Assembly: GCA_900315675.1 (NCBI GenBank)
Contig: OMZY01000009.1
Span: 45,780-109,779 of the forward strand
Source: an uncultured Eubacteriales bacterium
GTDB lineage: Bacteria > Bacillota > Clostridia > Christensenellales > Aristaeellaceae
Reading direction: 5' to 3'
Length of the DNA: 64,000 bases
The translations under genes were made by a program, and so were the position numbers. Below the pieces are notes generated by a model that saw nothing but the letters and a program-made list of their open reading frames with translations, was not told the origin of the DNA and ran no database searches. Shown piece after piece: positions 60,552 through 64,000 of the stretch (positions are counted from its first letter, which is position 1; each line of letters starts with the position of its first letter).

Positions 60552-62921
60552 ATGAGCCGTCATTCTTCCCGCTTTTCCCTGACCGCTTCCGGAAACATCC
60601 GGCGGTCCTCCTTTGTGTGGAATCTGCTTTCCGCGGCCATCAACTCTTTTCAGACTATGCTGCTGGCTGTTTTCCTCACCCGGCTGGGGACGGACGCGGA
60701 CAGCGCTTCCTTTTATATGGCCTTCGCCGTGGGCAACCTGCTGTACAACATCGGGAAATACGGCGTCCGTCAGTTCCAGGTGACCGACAGCCGGGAACAG
60801 TATTCCTTCCGGGATTATGCTTCCGCCCGTCTGGTTTCCATGGCGCTCATGGCGGCGGGGATTATCCTGTATATTCTCTTCGGTTTCCTTTTCAGGGGCT
60901 ACACGGTTTCCAAAGCGGCTGTCATTGTCCTCATCTGCCTGTATAAAGGCATTGAGGCGGCGGAGGATGTGTTCCACGGCCGCATGCAGCAGCTGGGCCG
61001 GCTGGACGTGGCAGGCCGGATCCTCTTCATCCGGATCCTGTCCTTTATCCTGTGCTTTGCCGCGGTCTTTGTCCTGACCCGGAATATCGTCCTGACGGCC
61101 GCCGCGGCTACGGCGCTGGCCGGCGTCCTCGCCGTTGTGCTCAACCGTTCCGTCTGGGATACTTTCCGTGACCAATCGGTTTCCCCGTCCAAAACAAAGC
61201 AGCTCCTGAAGGCCTGCGCGCCCCTGTGCCTGAGCATGCTCCTGAACATGTACCTGGGCAACGCGCCGAAGTACATTATTGACGGCCGGGTTTCCGAAGC
61301 GCTCCAGACGCAGTTCAATACCATTTATATGCCCGTTTTCGTCATGGTGCTGCTGGGCATGTTCATTTACCAGCCGGAGCTGAAGTCCATCGGTGAGGCA
61401 CGGAAAGACCGCCGGTTTGACGCGCTCCGGAAAAAAGCCCTGAAGCTTTCTGCCCTGACCCTCGGTGCCACCGTGCTGGCCATGGCGGCAGCGTTCCTGC
61501 TCGGCATTCCTGTTCTGGAATTCATTTATAAAATCCCCCTGGCCGGTCTGAAACCGCAGCTGGTTTTGTTCATCCTCTGCGGCGGCATGATTGCCCTGAC
61601 CAATCTCTACGGCATGATCCTGATCGCTTTCCGCCGTCAGGGAACACTGACCGCGGTATATGCCCTGTCTTCGCTGATCCTGTTCCTCTTCGGCCCGGGG
61701 GTACTGGCCTCCGCCGGACTGCCCGGCCTGGTATACCTGTTTACCGCCGTGCTGGCGGCGCACACCCTCGCCCTCGCGGGCTTTGTCTTCCGCACGCTGA
61801 AACAGGCCGAACGGAAATATGACCATATCTGCATCAACGGCTATTTCACCTCGGAGCCCATCAACGGCGTTCCCCGCTACGCCGCGGAAATCATCCGCCG
61901 GCTGGACGCCTTCCTGCCCTCCGGACTCGCGGAGCTTGTCGTACCGCGGAACGCCCGGAATATCCCGCCCCTGAAAAACATTCATGTCACCACCTGGGAG
62001 GAGCGGGGAAGCCGGAAGGAAAAGGAAGGTCCTCTCTGGGGCACGCTGGTTTACGGCCCCTATGTCCGGAAAAAGAAAGCCCTCAACGTCAACCTCACCA
62101 ACCGGGGCGAGTGGGTGCAGGGATCCCTGACCTGCCTGCATGACACCATTTCCCTGCGCCGGGACCAGTATGCTTTCGACCTGCCCCCGGAATACCTGAA
62201 AAAGGTCCGCCGCACCTGGCTGCTCAACCGCTGGTGGTTCCTTTTCAAAATCTTCGTCAAGCGCCATACCGCGGATACCGTCGTTACCCTTACAGAGGCT
62301 TCCAAAAAGGAGCTCACAGAAACCCAGGGGATTGAGGCGGATAGGATCCGCATCATCGGCTGCGGCTGGGAACATCTTCTTGCCCAGCAGGAGGAGGACG
62401 AACATCTGGATCCCCGGCTCACAGACGGTGGCTATTATTTCTTCATCGGCAATCTCTATCCCCATAAGAACCTGAAGTGGATCCTGGACGAAGCCGCCGC
62501 CAATCCGGACAGCGTCTTTGCCATTGCCGGCAAGATGCCCTTTGATATCGCGGCGGATCTGGGGATCTGCCTGCCCAACGTTCTCTTCCTCGGCTATATT
62601 TCAGACGCCTATATGAAGTGGCTCATGGGCCATGCCAAGGCCCTGCTCTTCCCCTCCCGGGCGGAAGGTTTCGGCATTCCGCCGCTGGAGGCGCTGGCCC
62701 TCGGCCGTCCCGCTGTTGTTTCGGACATTCCCGTCCTTCGGGAAATCTACGGCGATACCGTCCACTATATTGATCCGGATCAGGGCACAGAGAACCTGGA
62801 CGCGCTTCTGGAAGAGGAGACAGCGGATCCGGCGCCCGTGCTTGAAAAATACTCCTGGGACCGGGCGGCCGATAAATGGCTGGCCCTCATCCGGGAACAT
62901 CTGGCGGAGGGAATACTATGA
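60552..62921 (+). CDS. Fusion of a polysaccharide flippase (Wzx-like) and a GT4 glycosyltransferase
   Basis: 789 residues. Residues 1-420 have about twelve membrane segments in the MATE/MOP pattern of O-antigen and teichoic-type flippases (FVWNLLSAAINSFQTMLLAV, ACAPLCLSMLLNMYLGNAPKY). From about residue 425 a soluble GT-B domain begins (DHICINGYFTSEPINGVPRYAAEI) and includes YYFFIGNLYPHKNLKWILDE and the nucleotide-sugar motif RAEGFGIPPLEALALGRPAV. No stop or frameshift divides the two, and the second gene follows by ATGA overlap. I infer coupled sugar addition and export of a lipid-linked glycan. Confidence 0.9.
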   Translation: MSRHSSRFSLTASGNIRRSSFVWNLLSAAINSFQTMLLAVFLTRLGTDADSASFYMAFAVGNLLYNIGKYGVRQFQVTDSREQYSFRDYASARLVSMALMAAGIILYILFGFLFRGYTVSKAAVIVLICLYKGIEAAEDVFHGRMQQLGRLDVAGRILFIRILSFILCFAAVFVLTRNIVLTAAAATALAGVLAVVLNRSVWDTFRDQSVSPSKTKQLLKACAPLCLSMLLNMYLGNAPKYIIDGRVSEALQTQFNTIYMPVFVMVLLGMFIYQPELKSIGEARKDRRFDALRKKALKLSALTLGATVLAMAAAFLLGIPVLEFIYKIPLAGLKPQLVLFILCGGMIALTNLYGMILIAFRRQGTLTAVYALSSLILFLFGPGVLASAGLPGLVYLFTAVLAAHTLALAGFVFRTLKQAERKYDHICINGYFTSEPINGVPRYAAEIIRRLDAFLPSGLAELVVPRNARNIPPLKNIHVTTWEERGSRKEKEGPLWGTLVYGPYVRKKKALNVNLTNRGEWVQGSLTCLHDTISLRRDQYAFDLPPEYLKKVRRTWLLNRWWFLFKIFVKRHTADTVVTLTEASKKELTETQGIEADRIRIIGCGWEHLLAQQEEDEHLDPRLTDGGYYFFIGNLYPHKNLKWILDEAAANPDSVFAIAGKMPFDIAADLGICLPNVLFLGYISDAYMKWLMGHAKALLFPSRAEGFGIPPLEALALGRPAVVSDIPVLREIYGDTVHYIDPDQGTENLDALLEEETADPAPVLEKYSWDRAADKWLALIREHLAEGIL

Positions 62922-63901
62922 GTCGTGAAAACCTGGCGCAGTCTGTCGCCGGTCAGAAAGTACTCTTCATCTCCACCAAGAACCTGGATTACCTGCGGAA
63001 CACGCAGGAAATCGCCCTTCTGCGGGAGCATGCCGCGCAGGTCACCGTCATCGCCTCTCCGGATCACAGCTATCCGAAGCGCCTCCTGAAGGTGTACCTT
63101 TCCCTGCTGAAAACCCGCATGAAGGATTATGACCTGTCCTTCGTCGGCTTCGCGCCCCAGCTGGTGCTGCCCTTTTTCCGCCGTCTGCGGAAAAAGCCGG
63201 TCATTGAGGATTTCTTCATTTCCCTTTACGACACCCTGGTTCAGGACCGGAAAAAGTTCCGTTCCGGAAGCCTGCCGGCAAAGCTCCTGAAAAAACTGGA
63301 TCAAAGAACCCTGTCTCTCGGAGACAGGGTTATCACGGACACCAAAGCCCATGCGGATTATTTTGTCCGGGACCTGGGCTGTGATCCGGGAAAAACAGAG
63401 GTACTCTATCTGGAGGCGGACAGGGAAATCTACCACCCTATGCCGGCAAAGAAGAAAGCCGGTTCTCCTTTCCACGTGCTCTATTTCGGCAGCATCCTGC
63501 CCCTGCAGGGCGTGGATGTGGTACTGGAAGCCGTCCGTCTTTTCCGGGACGATCCCTCCTTCACCTTTGAGCTCATCGGCCCCCTGAAGAACGGCACCGC
63601 CCCGGAGCAGGACAACCTGACCTGTATTCCCTGGCTGTCCCAGCAGGATCTGGCGGAGCATATCGCCGCCGCGGACCTTTGCCTGGCCGGCCACTTCTCC
63701 GCCTCCATTGACAAGGCAAGGCGCACCATCCCCGGCAAAGCCTATATTTACCGGGCCATGGAAAAGCCCATGATCCTTGGGGATACCCCCGCCAATCATG
63801 AGCTCTTTACCGAAGACAAGCAGACCTTTTTCACTCCAACCGGAGACGCGGTATCCCTCGCCGCCGCAATCCGGCGGGCGAGGGATACAATTCAGAATTA
63901 A
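62918..63901 (+). CDS. Glycosyltransferase (GT-B fold, GT4-like)
   Basis: 327 residues from the ATG at 62918, which overlaps the preceding stop (ATGA) and has GGAGGG upstream. N-terminal half: SVAGQKVLFISTKNLDYLRN and YDLSFVGFAPQLVLPFF. C-terminal nucleotide-sugar half: FHVLYFGSILPLQGVDVVLE, and IPGKAYIYRAMEKPMILGDT in place of the usual E-x7-E loop. The protein ends DTIQN followed by TAA, supplied by a heptamer unit at 63888-63901. It probably acts with the upstream fusion on the same glycan. Confidence 0.87.
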   Translation: MSRENLAQSVAGQKVLFISTKNLDYLRNTQEIALLREHAAQVTVIASPDHSYPKRLLKVYLSLLKTRMKDYDLSFVGFAPQLVLPFFRRLRKKPVIEDFFISLYDTLVQDRKKFRSGSLPAKLLKKLDQRTLSLGDRVITDTKAHADYFVRDLGCDPGKTEVLYLEADREIYHPMPAKKKAGSPFHVLYFGSILPLQGVDVVLEAVRLFRDDPSFTFELIGPLKNGTAPEQDNLTCIPWLSQQDLAEHIAAADLCLAGHFSASIDKARRTIPGKAYIYRAMEKPMILGDTPANHELFTEDKQTFFTPTGDAVSLAAAIRRARDTIQN

Positions 63902-63909
63902 GAATTCAA
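63888..63909. repeat. Heptamer array at the glycosyltransferase stop
   Basis: AATTCAG, AATTAAG, AATTCAA: the first unit encodes the last codons and the second contains the stop. The remaining 90 bases to the window end show no feature. Confidence 0.75.
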
Positions 63910-64000
63910 ACTTCCCACACCGAAAATAACTGTTGAACCTTGAAAAACCTATAAAAGCCAAGAGAAAGATACGTCAAGCAGCCTTTAGCCGCAATGCGTG

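Noticed and set aside
60423-62465. A 680-codon minus-strand frame opposite the flippase-glycosyltransferase gene
   Set aside because: Its composition (Gln, His, Gly, Arg) is typical of an antisense shadow. The plus strand encodes recognisable membrane and GT4 domains with a promoter and coupling.

Overview
The window reads as one chromosomal segment of a GC-rich member of the Bacillota, class Clostridia or close to it. The evidence is the Gram-positive gene set: short Oxa1-type YidC with Jag, SepF and DivIVA, Bacillus-type PurR, dimeric GlyRS, RecD2, PduL used apart from microcompartment genes, an S-box (SAM-I) riboswitch, strong Shine-Dalgarno sites, lipobox lipoproteins and many secreted peptidoglycan-binding proteins. 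A gut or rumen anaerobe is a reasonable guess (GH51 arabinofuranosidase, AraR-like regulator), but the genus cannot be fixed from the sequence alone. I saw no phage, insertion sequence, CRISPR array, tRNA or rRNA.

Layout. 1-3.35 kb: 5' part of a very large secreted surface protein, cut by the window edge. 3.6-10.5 kb: glyS, ftsY, serS, then the rpmH-rnpA-yidD-yidC-jag block that usually flanks dnaA/oriC; here metK lies where dnaA would be expected. 10.6-12.2 kb: metK with a consensus promoter, SAM-I riboswitch and intrinsic terminator. 12.3-23 kb: pduL, mscL with a zinc ribbon, a HerA-like ATPase with a repeat-rich partner, an RNase PH-RdgB fusion, pgsA, glpK and a large membrane-anchored beta-propeller protein. 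23.1-24 kb: a lone plus-strand radical SAM gene. 24-31.2 kb: an E2-like acyltransferase without its catalytic histidine, the divIVA/sepF/yggS/HlyD division cluster, purR, an HPr-like protein and a peptidoglycan-binding protein. 31.4-37.1 kb (plus): recD2, comF, lysC, an RmlD-type reductase. 37.2-43 kb (minus): rluD-like, lspA, mfd, pth. 43.2-45.6 kb (plus): asnA and an L,D-transpeptidase. 45.7-60.4 kb (minus): a five-repeat peptidoglycan-binding protein, GH51 with a DUF6171 gene, rnc-acpP-plsX, a DUF5711 protein, Mrp, an exported block (caspase-like protease, peptidoglycan-binding lipoprotein, barnase lipoprotein), a frameshifted four-helix-bundle gene, rlmH and a GntR/LacI regulator. 60.5-63.9 kb (plus): a flippase-glycosyltransferase fusion and a second glycosyltransferase.

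Two non-coding themes stand out. Many intergenic gaps carry short arrays of a degenerate 7-bp unit (AATTCTG, AATTCAG, AATTATG, AATTCAT). At several loci the array has moved into the 3' end of a gene and is translated as an IQNSEFR-like tail. Separately, the 3' flanks of glpK and lysC carry a related multi-hairpin element in the same sense orientation. Its stems differ by paired substitutions, so it is the best candidate here for an undescribed structured RNA or mobile palindromic element.
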